From Chitinophaga silvisoli (GTDB lineage Bacteria; Bacteroidota; Bacteroidia; Chitinophagales; Chitinophagaceae): a DNA stretch of 64,000 bases. Below the pieces are notes generated by a model, which saw only the letters and a list, made by a program, of their open reading frames with translations, had not been told where the DNA came from and searched no databases. The position numbers and the translations under genes are program-made. How positions within the stretch are numbered: the stretch's first letter is position 1; every line of letters begins with the position of its first letter. Below are positions 45,197 to 53,876 of this stretch, piece by piece. The DNA lies in the NCBI RefSeq assembly GCF_003412465.1, contig NZ_QTJV01000002.1:310001-374000 (forward strand), given 5' to 3'.

Positions 45197-45571
45197 TTAT
45201 GAAAAAGCGGAGAATGCGTTGAATTCTTCCTGTAACTCGTGATATAGCTTTCTGAATGTTTGCATGCGATCTTCCATTGTGGCGCAGTCATCCACGGGGC
45301 GGTCATCGTGTAGAACGGAGAGCTGACCATTGTTGGAGATCTTTTTTGCACACTGCTTTAAGTCGTGGAACATCTCATCCGATACCTCTAACTGACGGAT
45401 GAACTGATTTTGAAAATGCTCAATCTGTGCCAGAGAATCTTCGTCTGATTTTTTGCCTGATAACAGTTCAAGACGATTTTGCATAGACCGGAGGGTATCT
45501 CTGACACTATTCACTTCTACCTTCCAGTCCTGAATCTGTTCTAGTTCTGATGTTTGTGCTGAAACTTCCAT
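45197..45571 (-). CDS. Coiled-coil hypothetical protein, 124 residues
   Basis: From the ATG at 45571 (MEVSAQTSELEQIQDW) the protein is almost wholly helical and charged, with heptad-like spacing (VNSVRDTLRSMQNRLELLSG, IEHFQNQFIRQLEVSDEMFHDLKQ), no signal peptide and no membrane span. Small soluble proteins of this kind occur near stress genes in Bacteroidota; here Dps, OsmC and YceI lie upstream on the same strand. Function unknown. Confidence 0.7.
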   Translation of the reverse strand: MEVSAQTSELEQIQDWKVEVNSVRDTLRSMQNRLELLSGKKSDEDSLAQIEHFQNQFIRQLEVSDEMFHDLKQCAKKISNNGQLSVLHDDRPVDDCATMEDRMQTFRKLYHELQEEFNAFSAFS

Positions 45572-45681
45572 GTGTATTGATTTTGCTGTGAAAAAAATTA
45601 GCGGATCAACCATGCTTTCCTTGCGTAATACAAGTCCTGTTTAGAACACATTTCTAAGTTACAAACCTTTTTAGCAATAGA

Positions 45682-45715
45682 AAAAGGCAATTTGCTTTTT
45701 AACAAATTGCCTTTT
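45682..45715 (-). terminator. Terminator hairpin downstream of dps
   Basis: AAAAGGCAATTTG/CAAATTGCCTTTT, T-run on both strands. It separates dps from the coiled-coil gene. Confidence 0.75.
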
Positions 45716-45721
45716 CCTGAT

Positions 45722-45796
45722 ATATGGGTACTTTTCCCGAAATCTTCGGGTAGCACTGCAATCGAATTATTTTTTTTGAAGAAAGTGCTACCATAT
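45722..45796. other. Multi-stem structured element downstream of dps
   Basis: Three compatible pairings: an outer stem ATATGG/CCATAT (45722-45727 with 45791-45796), a hairpin CCCGAA/TTCGGG (45736-45750) and a hairpin TAGCACT/AGTGCTA (45751-45757 with 45784-45790). Together they form a three-way-junction-like fold between the dps stop and its terminator. Confidence 0.45.
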
Positions 45797-45842
45797 TTTT
45801 CAATTAAATGCCTGTCTCTGCATTTAATGGTGATATCTATTT

Positions 45843-46319
45843 TTAACGCAAGTAAGCGTTGTACATCCAGATTACTTTTTCCTGTTCACGGATGTAGGTG
45901 GTGATCAGGTCATTGGTACCATCGTCACCTACTTCGGCACTTAATGATGAGACTTCACGTTCTATTTCGATGATGGTCTGGAGACCGGAGAGTACCTGTT
46001 GTACACAGGCCGTGTCCTTGCTTTCATTCTTAATTTCATGAATGAGAGAGTCTGCAATGTAGTCCGAGAAGGCGTGGCTGGGAGTGAAGCCTAATGTCAA
46101 TATACGTTCTGCGATTTCATCAATTTTCACTAATGAATCGGTATATAATTCTTCGAATTTTATGTGCAGGGTAAAGAACTTGTCGCCACGTATGTTCCAG
46201 TGGAAACCGCGCACGTTTTGGTAGAAAACCTGGTAAGCGGCCAGCAGGTGATTGAGTTTTTCTGCAAGTTCTTTGGAGGTCTTTTTCTCTAGTCCGATAT
46301 TGGTTACTGCGGTACTCAT
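45843..46319 (-). CDS. dps: Dps-family DNA-binding ferritin-like protein
   Basis: 158 residues. The ferroxidase ligands of the Dps signature are visible: NVRGFHWNIRGDKFFTLHIKFEELYTD (split here as two adjacent helices) and DEIAERI, at about 35-70. It forms a dodecamer that oxidises Fe(II) with hydrogen peroxide and shields DNA. The N-terminal tail is short with few lysines, so direct DNA binding is uncertain. It lies downstream of osmC on the same strand, separated by a long hairpin. Confidence 0.96.
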   Translation of the reverse strand: MSTAVTNIGLEKKTSKELAEKLNHLLAAYQVFYQNVRGFHWNIRGDKFFTLHIKFEELYTDSLVKIDEIAERILTLGFTPSHAFSDYIADSLIHEIKNESKDTACVQQVLSGLQTIIEIEREVSSLSAEVGDDGTNDLITTYIREQEKVIWMYNAYLR

Positions 46320-46361
46320 ACGATTAAATTTGTTTTGCTTAACGAGTACAAATCAGATGCC

Positions 46362-46404
46362 GAACGGGCCTGCAGGAATGCTCAGCATTCCCGCAGGCCC
46401 GTTC
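46362..46404. terminator. Long GC-rich hairpin between osmC and dps
   Basis: A 21-bp stem with one mismatch (GAACGGGCCTGCAGGAATGCT, 46362-46382, with 46384-46404). There is no T-run on the minus strand, so a classical terminator for osmC is doubtful. Confidence 0.5.
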
Positions 46405-46428
46405 AAAAAGAAAATAGTGTAAGTGCTA

Positions 46429-46839
46429 TTACGCCAGACTCGCATCCAATGTAATCTCAGTATTCAACAGCTTCGAAATCGGGCAATTCGTCCTCGCTTC
46501 CTCCGCCAGTTCTGCAAACTTTGCTTCATCCAGACCCGGCACTTTCGCCCTCAGTTCCAGATGGCTCCCCGTTACTGCACCGTTTTCCAGGGTGACAGTT
46601 GCTTTTGTATCCAGGTTCTCAGGCGTAAATCCCGCACCGGAAATCAGGAAACTCAGTTTCATGGTAAAACAGCCCGCATGCGCAGCTGCAATCAGTTCTT
46701 CAGGGTTTGTACCATTTCCATCCTCGAAACGGCTCTTGTAAGAATAAGGGGTACTGTTCAGCACAGTGGATTGCGTAGTAACTGTTCCTTTCCCATCCTT
46801 TCCGGTACCTTGCCAGTTAGCAGAAGCATTTCTCTTCAT
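46429..46839 (-). CDS. osmC: OsmC/Ohr family peroxidase
   Basis: 136 residues starting MKRNASANWQGTGKDGKGTV. The two redox cysteines are in AAAHAGCFTMKLSF (about 57) and ARTNCPISKLLN (about 119), with the catalytic Arg/Glu neighbourhood RFEDGNGTNPEELIAAAHAG. Members reduce organic or hydrogen peroxides with lipoylated or small thiols. The TNPEELIAAAHAGC form is that of the OsmC subfamily and not Ohr. Upstream of dps on the same strand. Confidence 0.94.
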   Translation of the reverse strand: MKRNASANWQGTGKDGKGTVTTQSTVLNSTPYSYKSRFEDGNGTNPEELIAAAHAGCFTMKLSFLISGAGFTPENLDTKATVTLENGAVTGSHLELRAKVPGLDEAKFAELAEEARTNCPISKLLNTEITLDASLA

Positions 46840-46952
46840 GTTTCAGTTTTTTATGTAGATTAATAATGCATTTGTAGGGATCTCTAAATTACTACTTCTT
46901 TTATTGTTCCCAACCCCGTACCCACGTAGATTTTTCTCTACATACGTGGAAT

Positions 46953-46979
46953 AAAAAAGCCGCCCCGGCCGGGACGGCT
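46953..46979 (-). terminator. Intrinsic terminator after the YceI gene
   Basis: AGCCGCCCCGG/CCGGGACGGCT with one mismatch; T-run of six on the minus strand. A second palindrome, CCACGTA/TACGTGG, flanks it at 46922-46949. Confidence 0.8.
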
Positions 46980-47132
46980 ACTCACTATTTCTGGCAATCT
47001 ATCCTTCAAAAAAAGTTTAATGTTCCAAAGGCCACATTTTCCCCCACACACTTCGATTTGTATTATTGCTTATTCCGTTCTGCTGTTCCTTAATTCCAGT
47101 CCGGATTGCCAGAAATCTTCCACTATTCCTGA

Positions 47133-47660
47133 TTATGCCTGTTTTACCAACTGCACACTTGCCAGCAGTTTTACCTCTTCACCCAGCAACAGACCACCGT
47201 TGTCGGTAGGACCGTTGAATGTAATGCCATACTCTTTTCTCGCGATTTTACCTTTTACTTCAAAGCCAGCTTTAGTCTGTCCATATGGATCCTTAACAAT
47301 ACCGCTGAACTCTACATCCAGTTCTACTGGTTTGGTCACACCACGCATAGTCAGGTCACCAGTTACTTTATAAGTCTCATCATCTACTTTCTTAATACCG
47401 GTAGATACAAAATTCAATGTAGGATATTGTGCTGCATGGAAGAAATCTTCTGCCTGCAGGTGCTGGTCACGTTGCTCATTCTTGGTAGTGATGCCAGCTA
47501 CTTCAGCTTCGAAAGAAATCTTAGCATCGCTGAAATCATCGCTGTTGCTTTCTACAGTAGCGTCGTACTTTGTGAAATAACCAGTTACGTTAGTGATCAT
47601 CAGATGCTTAATCTTGAATTCTACATCACTGTGAGATTGATCAATTTTCCAGATTGCCAT
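47133..47660 (-). CDS. YceI family lipid-binding protein
   Basis: 175 residues starting MAIWKIDQSHSDVEFKIKHL, the family's characteristic opening (WxxDxxHSxVxFxxxH), then GYFTKYDATVES, RDQHLQAEDFFHAAQYPTLNF and GDLTMRGVTKPVELDV. The lipocalin-like barrel binds a polyisoprenoid or related lipid in characterised relatives. There is no signal peptide, so this version is cytoplasmic, as seen for many Bacteroidota members. Confidence 0.96.
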   Translation of the reverse strand: MAIWKIDQSHSDVEFKIKHLMITNVTGYFTKYDATVESNSDDFSDAKISFEAEVAGITTKNEQRDQHLQAEDFFHAAQYPTLNFVSTGIKKVDDETYKVTGDLTMRGVTKPVELDVEFSGIVKDPYGQTKAGFEVKGKIARKEYGITFNGPTDNGGLLLGEEVKLLASVQLVKQA

Positions 47661-47824
47661 AAAATAAGAGTTTTAGTTTTTTGAATGTTTTTAAATATCT
47701 GAAGGATTAATTGCCTTGTTCGTTGTTTGATGATGTAAAATTAATCGTTGCAACAACTATTCGAAATGGATAAAAAGATGAAAGTGGTGGACTTTTTTAT
47801 TGAGTCCAACTAAGTAGTTGATTA

Positions 47825-48724
47825 TCAAATAGCAAGTTTTCCGGTCTCTTTAAATTCAGAAGGGGTCTGACCGGTATATTTTTTAAAAAAGCGGCTGAAA
47901 TAATGAGGATCTTCAAAACCTAACCTGTATGCAATCTCTTTTGCTGACAGATCTGTATTATATAAATAACGTTGTGCTTCCAGGATCACCCGGTTGCGGA
48001 TATGCTCACCTGCGGTAATGCCTGACTGCTGCTTGCTGATCTCATTCAGCAATACCGGCTTCACGTGCATGAGGCCAGCATAGTCCGATACATTCTTGTG
48101 GGTGGTATATTTATCTTCGATGAGGTTCTTAAACTGTAAAAATAAAGAGCTGTTGTGCGATGCATGCTGATCAGGGGTTGCGATCATGCTGCTACCCTTG
48201 ATCCGGGAGGCCAGTACCAGGAAGTATCGCAGCAATCCATGCAGGGCGGTATCAAAGCCCGGCTCCTGGTCCTTCACCTCTTTCTTCATGAGTTGTACCA
48301 GCATCTCAAAATCCCTTTCCTGCTCAGGTTGCAGGGTGATCACGGTGCTGAACTGGTTGTTGAAGAAGAGGGACGAGTTAATGCCCATCAGGGAGGCCGC
48401 CTGGTCTTTCAGGCACATAAATGCATCCTGAAACGCGATCATATAGCCTTCTACCTTTTCGCTGAAGGTCATGGTATGTACCTGGCCCGGTGCCAGGAAA
48501 TACAATGTATTCTGATTTACCTCGTAAGTGACGGCATCGATAGTGGGCTCGATATGCCCTTTTTTGATCCAGTAGATAGTATAAAAGTCGTGACGATGGG
48601 GTTTACCATTGGTAGCAAAAAAGCTCTCCTTCAGCTCACAAATACTGGAAGCAACAAAGTTGCTATCTGCCTGCGCATAAGCCGGCAAGGAGACGATTTC
48701 GATATGTTCCTTTTTGTCACTCAT
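47825..48724 (-). CDS. AraC family transcriptional regulator
   Basis: 299 residues: an N-terminal cupin-like ligand domain (HRHDFYTIYWIKKGHIEPTID, LYFLAPGQVHTM), and two helix-turn-helix motifs at the C-terminus (TAGEHIRNRVILEAQRYL, SAKEIAYRLGFEDPHYFSRFFKKYTGQTPSEF). Its ATG overlaps the TGA of scpA (ATGA), so it is translationally coupled to scpA. The target may be the YceI gene 164 bases downstream; this is only positional. Confidence 0.93.
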   Translation of the reverse strand: MSDKKEHIEIVSLPAYAQADSNFVASSICELKESFFATNGKPHRHDFYTIYWIKKGHIEPTIDAVTYEVNQNTLYFLAPGQVHTMTFSEKVEGYMIAFQDAFMCLKDQAASLMGINSSLFFNNQFSTVITLQPEQERDFEMLVQLMKKEVKDQEPGFDTALHGLLRYFLVLASRIKGSSMIATPDQHASHNSSLFLQFKNLIEDKYTTHKNVSDYAGLMHVKPVLLNEISKQQSGITAGEHIRNRVILEAQRYLYNTDLSAKEIAYRLGFEDPHYFSRFFKKYTGQTPSEFKETGKLAI

Positions 48725-49509
48725 TCCATATCCAGTGTTCCCGCTACTTCCAGTTCACGGTCTTCAGGTTCTATAAAGTCGATGATAAAATTATTCCGGC
48801 CCTCGCCCACCATGATAGTCATGTACTTCATTTGCACCAGTTCCAGCATCCCCAGGAAGAGGAAGATGGCATGCACCCTGTCCTGACAATGATCGAAGAT
48901 CTTTTCGAATGCCAGGGTCTTCTCCCTCGATGCCAGTTCTATCATATACTGACGGGAGCCCTCCATGGTATAGTCATATTTATATACCACGTGCTGAGGT
49001 TTGTTGTCCCGCTGCTTCACCCTTTGCATCACCTTTTCGAAGGTCTGGGTGAGTTTGAAGAGGGTAAGCGTCTGGATTTCAGTCCCTTCGCTGGTGATTT
49101 CCCCGATAGAAGACAGTTCTTTTGCAATATTCCCTCTCTTGATCATCAGCATCCTGTCGGCTTCTTTCTCAGCCAGCTCGGCGGCCGCCTGTTTGAAGCG
49201 TTTGTATTCCAGGATCTTATCAATCAACTCCTGACGGGGGTCAATTTCTACACCCTGCTCATCCAGTTCCTTGCGGGGCAGCAGCATCTTGGCCTTAATA
49301 CGCATCAGGGTAGATACGAAAAGGATGAATTCGCTGGCCAGCTCAATGTTGAGTGATTCCAGGTGATGAATATAGTCCAGGAAGTCGTTGGTGATAGTGG
49401 TGATGGGGATATTATAGATATCCAGTTCGTCCCGCTCAATAAAGAAGAGCAGCAGGTCAAAAGGTCCCTCGAACTGGGGTAGTTTTATCTTATATGAGTT
49501 GTCGGCCAT
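48721..49509 (-). CDS. scpA: Segregation and condensation protein A
   Basis: 262 residues from the ATG at 49509 (MADNSYKIKLPQFEGPFDLLLFFIERDELDIYNI is the family's opening, in two pieces: residues 1-17 and 18-34). The kleisin binds Smc through this N-terminal region and through the winged-helix C-terminus (HDR-like FDHCQDRVHAIFLFLGMLELVQM). It bridges the Smc dimer with ScpB in chromosome condensation. scpB is not adjacent, where it often lies in other phyla. Confidence 0.95.
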   Translation of the reverse strand: MADNSYKIKLPQFEGPFDLLLFFIERDELDIYNIPITTITNDFLDYIHHLESLNIELASEFILFVSTLMRIKAKMLLPRKELDEQGVEIDPRQELIDKILEYKRFKQAAAELAEKEADRMLMIKRGNIAKELSSIGEITSEGTEIQTLTLFKLTQTFEKVMQRVKQRDNKPQHVVYKYDYTMEGSRQYMIELASREKTLAFEKIFDHCQDRVHAIFLFLGMLELVQMKYMTIMVGEGRNNFIIDFIEPEDRELEVAGTLDME

Positions 49510-49578
49510 AATATTATGATCCCTTCGCCAGGCAAATTCCGGTGAAGGGATCATTCAAAAATAGGAAAAAAATCCCGC

Positions 49579-50520
49579 TTAAAACTTAGCTGAAAATCCG
49601 ACACCGATCACCTGTTTGACCTGTAGTCTTGGTCCCAGTACGCCTGTTTTCGGATTTACGAAAGACTTTACATCATCATCGTAGATCATATCAAGTGAGA
49701 TCACGGCAGAAATATACTTATTCACAGCCAGGTTCAGTGAGTTTGTCATATACAGATCCACGTTCTGCGGATTGTTTCGATAGTTGGAGTAGAGGTCCAA
49801 CCTGCCTTTGTACACGATACCTTTTGCCAGGGTCTTTACAGTATTGATCGTCAGGTAAGCACCAAACTCAGATTTTACATGCTTGCCGGTATCTACACCA
49901 AATGCAGCCTGGGAAGACAGGTAATCGTCCATCACGAATACATAACGACCGGTAACAGGGGAGAAGAAGATAGAAAACTGGTCCGTTGGCTTATAGTCAA
50001 TACCCGGGGAAAGTACCAGGTAAGCAGGTGCAAAGAATCTGGATGACAGGGTTTTGCTGGTATCTGTATACAGGTAACCGTCTGTAAACTGTGTACGCAA
50101 ATCCACTAAACCTGAGAGGTAAAAGTTCTTACCGATGTCATATCCATATTTGGATGTAATGGAGATCAGGTCATCGCTCTTACGGCCACCAAGGCTGGTC
50201 GTATTTACATAACCGTAAGCCAGGTTCAGCACATTGTCCCAGCTATGCCTGCCTTTTTTGTAAAAGGCAAATGCGTTCAGGGAAGATGCCACGGAAAAAG
50301 AGAATTTATCACCACCCGCAGCCCAGTTAGTCAAAGATCCCTGGTTTACGTTCAGGTTGAAAGTGCCTCCTTTTTTCCAAACTTTGTTAGTAGTGTCACT
50401 GGCATCTTTTTTAATTTTTCCACTCGCTTCTTCGCGGGAGGTTTTCATCCAGTCTGTCTGAGCATGCAGCAGACCGAAAGTACATACCAGTAAAATGGCT
50501 GTCAAGAAGGATCTTCTCAT
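49579..50520 (-). CDS. DUF3078 outer-membrane-type protein
   Basis: 313 residues with a signal peptide ending LLHAQ (about 21). The conserved start of DUF3078 is visible (WKKGGTFNLNVNQGSLTNWAAGGDKF, split at 50-75), followed by alternating beta strands (KSDDLISITSKYGYDIGKNFYLSGLVDLRTQF in two pieces) and an aromatic C-terminal strand (IGVGFSAKF). A small outer-membrane barrel is likely; function is unknown. It lies 69 bases upstream of scpA on the same strand. Confidence 0.9.
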   Translation of the reverse strand: MRRSFLTAILLVCTFGLLHAQTDWMKTSREEASGKIKKDASDTTNKVWKKGGTFNLNVNQGSLTNWAAGGDKFSFSVASSLNAFAFYKKGRHSWDNVLNLAYGYVNTTSLGGRKSDDLISITSKYGYDIGKNFYLSGLVDLRTQFTDGYLYTDTSKTLSSRFFAPAYLVLSPGIDYKPTDQFSIFFSPVTGRYVFVMDDYLSSQAAFGVDTGKHVKSEFGAYLTINTVKTLAKGIVYKGRLDLYSNYRNNPQNVDLYMTNSLNLAVNKYISAVISLDMIYDDDVKSFVNPKTGVLGPRLQVKQVIGVGFSAKF

Positions 50521-50637
50521 TACAATTGTGGTTTAAATGCGGGGGTCAGCAGACAGTGAGACCTGTTCAGCAGCTTACGAACCGCCTTGAATAAAATGTT
50601 CTTAAGCTGCAAAAATAACTAACTCTCCAAAAAGCTA

Positions 50638-50664
50638 CAAGGGGTTACCTATGGCAACCCCTTG
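50638..50664 (-). terminator. Hairpin downstream of mscL
   Basis: CAAGGGGTTACC/GGCAACCCCTTG with one mismatch, 20 bases after the mscL stop; a T-run follows after a short gap. Confidence 0.65.
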
Positions 50665-50684
50665 TTTATTACTTGTGTGAGTAA

Positions 50685-51125
50685 TTATCTTTTCTTCAAT
50701 TCGTCTCTGATTTCCATCAGCAACTTTTCCTGTGGAGTAGGTTCTGGTGGCGCTGCAGGAGCTGCGGGGGCTTCTTCTTTCTTTTTGGTGAGGGCATTGA
50801 TTCCTTTTACCAGCAGGAAAATACAGAATGCAATGATAATAAATTCAATGATTGACTGGATAAACAGACCATAAGACAATACCGGTGCTCCTGCTTCCTT
50901 TGCTTTGGCAAGAGATTCAAAATTGCTTCCCTTACTATCATTCAGCAGCAGGTACTTTTCCTTGAAATCTACTTTACCGGTCAATATGCCAAGTATAGGC
51001 ATAAAGATGTTATCTACCAATGCTGATACGATCTTCCCGAAGGCAGCACCAATGATCACACCGACTGCCAGATCAATTACATTCCCTTTGGTGGCAAAAT
51101 CTTTAAACTCTTTGAAAAATCCCAT
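50685..51125 (-). CDS. mscL: Large-conductance mechanosensitive channel
   Basis: 146 residues starting [26 protein letters not shown] (N-terminal amphipathic helix and pore-lining TM1). The constriction residues lie in [24 protein letters not shown]2 is at about 85-105 ([20 protein letters not shown]). The C-terminal helix is extended by an Ala/Pro-rich linker ([18 protein letters not shown]). It opens as a pressure valve on osmotic downshift. Confidence 0.97.
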   Translation of the reverse strand: MGFFKEFKDFATKGNVIDLAVGVIIGAAFGKIVSALVDNIFMPILGILTGKVDFKEKYLLLNDSKGSNFESLAKAKEAGAPVLSYGLFIQSIIEFIIIAFCIFLLVKGINALTKKKEEAPAAPAAPPEPTPQEKLLMEIRDELKKR

Positions 51126-51294
51126 ATAACAACTTTTTTAGGTGACACGAACAATTTGCAGGTACAAGATAATAAGCTTTTTTATTGCTGAAAAACATCC
51201 ATTCTTTGGTAGCAGCTCATTTTTGAATTTACTTAGGCCGGCTGCAGGAGATCCTGGTAACCCTTTCTGAAAAGAAAATCCAAATCATATCCGG

Positions 51295-52041
51295 CTAACC
51301 TTTTAATACCGGATACTTCATCTTCAAAGACAACAGTGTATCCCTTAACGTTTTCGCTACTACGTATTCCTTATACCAGTTATCATCAGCAGGTACAATC
51401 ATCCACGGCACCTCATCACAATGTTCAAATACATCCTCATACGCTTTCCTGTACTTCTTCCAGAACTTCGCTTCTATCAGATCCCCTTTATTATACTTCC
51501 ACATTTTCTTCGGATTGGTGGTGCGCTCCTGCAGCCGGTTTGCCTGCTCCTCCGGAGATACGTGCAGGTAAAATTTCAGGATGGTTGTATTTCCATGTAC
51601 TGTAAGTAATCTTTCAAAATCATTGATCGCATTCATTCGTTTCATAATCATTTTATCATCCACCCATTTATGCACGCGCTGCACCAGCACATCTTCATAA
51701 TGAGAACGATTGAATACCATAATCATGCCTTTGGGAGGGGCATGCTGGTGTACCCGCCATAAAAAATCATGATCCAGTTCCTGCTCTATAGGTGCCTTGA
51801 ATGCCTTTACATCTACCCCTTCAGGATTCATAGTACTCATCACTGCACGGATAGCACCGTCCTTGCCACTGGCATCCATGCCCTGCAATATAATGAGGAT
51901 GGCATGTTTATGTTCGGCATAGAGCAGGTTCTGTAGCTCATCCAGCTCTTCCCGGATCTGGTCTGTCAGGGTCTTGATCTTTTCTTTATCCAGTTTTTTG
52001 GGAGCTGTGGTACTGATATCTGCCAGTTTAATTTTACTCAT
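51295..52041 (-). CDS. Polyphosphate kinase 2 family protein
   Basis: 248 residues. Walker A IILQGMDASGKDGAI (about 50-64), a lid-region NRSHYEDVLVQRVH and Walker B-like TTILKFYLHVSPEEQ are in the PPK2 order, with TTNPKKMWKYNKGDL and IVPADDNWYKEYV at the C-terminus. Single-domain PPK2 enzymes use polyphosphate to phosphorylate nucleoside mono- or diphosphates; this length and the AEHKHAILIILQGMDASGKDG segment suit class I or III. Which nucleotide it uses cannot be decided here. Confidence 0.92.
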   Translation of the reverse strand: MSKIKLADISTTAPKKLDKEKIKTLTDQIREELDELQNLLYAEHKHAILIILQGMDASGKDGAIRAVMSTMNPEGVDVKAFKAPIEQELDHDFLWRVHQHAPPKGMIMVFNRSHYEDVLVQRVHKWVDDKMIMKRMNAINDFERLLTVHGNTTILKFYLHVSPEEQANRLQERTTNPKKMWKYNKGDLIEAKFWKKYRKAYEDVFEHCDEVPWMIVPADDNWYKEYVVAKTLRDTLLSLKMKYPVLKG

Positions 52042-52179
52042 CTGCGTAACATTTCTACCTAGTGTAACAAAATATAAACCGAAGTGTTGTGCAGTAAAGG
52101 TGGATTTATTCCGCTTTACTACCGGGCAAACCTCTCTTTTTTTGCGATCTTTGTATCGCCATTCTAAAAACTAAAAAAC

Positions 52180-53043
52180 GTGAGCCAACGAACATTAAAC
52201 TGGGGGATCTTCCTCCTCCTTTCCCTCACCTGGGGCAGCTCCTTTATTCTCATGAAACTGGGTATGGAGCGACTATCGCCCTGGCAGGTAGCCAGCCTCC
52301 GCATGTTATGTGCAGGCATTTCATTATCACCTTTCTTTTTCCGTTTTATCCACAAGATACCGGTGAAGAAACTTCCCCTGATCTTCCTCTCCGGTTTACT
52401 AGGCAATTTCTTTCCAGCCTTCCTTTTCTGTATTGCTGAGATGCAGGTAGATAGTGGCCTCGCCGGGATCCTGAACGGGTTTACTCCCCTTATGACCTTA
52501 GTGACAGGGGCTTTGCTGTTCAATAATGCCATTATCAAACGCCAGTTACTGGGTATCAGTGCAGGCTTGATCGGGGTGGTGTTATTATTTGCCTCTCAAG
52601 GGATCAGCACGAGTTATTGGTACTACGGTCTGTGGATCCTAGTAGCCACCGTATGCTATGGTACAAATATTAACCTGGTACGCAGGCACCTGAAAGATTA
52701 TTCTTCTGTACAGGTAAGTGCTATCTCGCTGGGATTCTGTGCCATCCTGGCCTTGCCGGTATTGCTGTACACGCATTTCTTTGCACTGCTCAGCGGGCCG
52801 GCTGTACCCTGGACTTCTATCGGGGCCGCAGCTACGCTGGGCATCCTGGGTAGTGGTATTGCCACGGTTTTGTTTTACTTCCTGATCAGCAGAACAGGGG
52901 CTATGTTCGCCAGTATGGTGACTTATGTATTACCTATTGTGGCGTTGGGCTGGGGTTTCCTGGCAGGGGAGCACATCACCCTTTTACAGGTCCTGAGCCT
53001 GGGAATTATATTAGGGGGCGTGTACCTGGTGAACAGGAAATAA
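52180..53043 (+). CDS. EamA/DMT family transporter
   Basis: 287 residues from a GTG start (the frame has no earlier ATG). Ten hydrophobic helices arranged as two EamA repeats of five (first repeat opens LNWGIFLLLSLTWGSSFILMK, second WYYGLWILVATVCYGTNINLV). Lysines and arginines lie on alternating loops. Such proteins export or import small metabolites; the substrate is unknown. A GCGAT/ATCGC palindrome spans a near-consensus -7 box about 25 bases upstream. Confidence 0.92.
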   Translation: MSQRTLNWGIFLLLSLTWGSSFILMKLGMERLSPWQVASLRMLCAGISLSPFFFRFIHKIPVKKLPLIFLSGLLGNFFPAFLFCIAEMQVDSGLAGILNGFTPLMTLVTGALLFNNAIIKRQLLGISAGLIGVVLLFASQGISTSYWYYGLWILVATVCYGTNINLVRRHLKDYSSVQVSAISLGFCAILALPVLLYTHFFALLSGPAVPWTSIGAAATLGILGSGIATVLFYFLISRTGAMFASMVTYVLPIVALGWGFLAGEHITLLQVLSLGIILGGVYLVNRK

Positions 53044-53090
53044 AAGGGAGCTTCTCTATCACCAACCTGTAACAAACCATTCATTTTCCC

Positions 53091-53131
53091 AAAAAAAGAG
53101 CCTGTATCAATCCGGATACAGGCTCTTTTTA
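53091..53131. terminator. Bidirectional terminator between EamA gene and frr
   Basis: AAAAAGAGCCTGTATC/GATACAGGCTCTTTTT around AATCCG. Confidence 0.9.
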
Positions 53132-53153
53132 TAATTATGTACTGACAATCAGC

Positions 53154-53717
53154 TTAGATCGCCATAATTTCTTTCTCTTTCTGTGCACAATGCTTATCCA
53201 CCAATTCGATGAACTTATTGGTCAATGCCTGCACTTCAGCTTCAGCATCTTTCGCAGTATCCTCGCTCAGTCCCTCTTTCTGCAGTTTCTTTATTGATTC
53301 GATCGCGTCACGACGGATGTTCCTGATTGACACTTTACCTTGCTCACCTTCACCAGCTGCTCTTTTCACGAATTCCCTTCTTCTTTCTTCAGTCAGTGGA
53401 GGCAGGAACATTCTGATGATGATACCATCATTCTGTGGGTTAATCCCGATATTAGAAGCAATGATAGCTCTTTCGATCGGCTGGAGCATATTTTTTTCCC
53501 ATGGCTGAATAGTCAGGGTACGCGCATCAGCCACATTGATATTGGCTACCTGAGAGAGCGGGGTCAGAGAACCATAGTAATCTACAGAAATCCCATCCAG
53601 AATTGCCGGAGTTGCTTTTCCAGCTCTGATCCTGGACAATTCCACCTCAAGGTGAGCGATCGCCTTTTGCATGGATTCGCTGGCATCGTCCATGATTAAG
53701 TTTAGATCATCTTGCAT
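53154..53717 (-). CDS. frr: Ribosome recycling factor
   Basis: 187 residues from the ATG at 53717 (MQDDLNLIMDDASESMQKAI); sequence upstream of it is not part of the protein. Family motifs LSRIRAGKATPAILDGI, ANINVADARTLTIQPWEK, IRMFLPPLTEERRREFVKRA and ISIRNIRRDAIESIKKL-type region are all present. With EF-G it splits the ribosome after termination. pyrH, the usual neighbour, is not next to it here. Confidence 0.97.
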   Translation of the reverse strand: MQDDLNLIMDDASESMQKAIAHLEVELSRIRAGKATPAILDGISVDYYGSLTPLSQVANINVADARTLTIQPWEKNMLQPIERAIIASNIGINPQNDGIIIRMFLPPLTEERRREFVKRAAGEGEQGKVSIRNIRRDAIESIKKLQKEGLSEDTAKDAEAEVQALTNKFIELVDKHCAQKEKEIMAI

Positions 53718-53876
53718 AGCAAACAAATAATTAAGTGCGTGCAAACCTACAGGATTTATCTGAGATTTTGAAGCCGGGATATGATAGAAATAGAATATGA
53801 GGAGTGCGGAGTGGACAGTTGACGGCCTGCCACGGCCTTTCATACGGGAAAGTGAGACCTGTAAAATGACCGGGAA

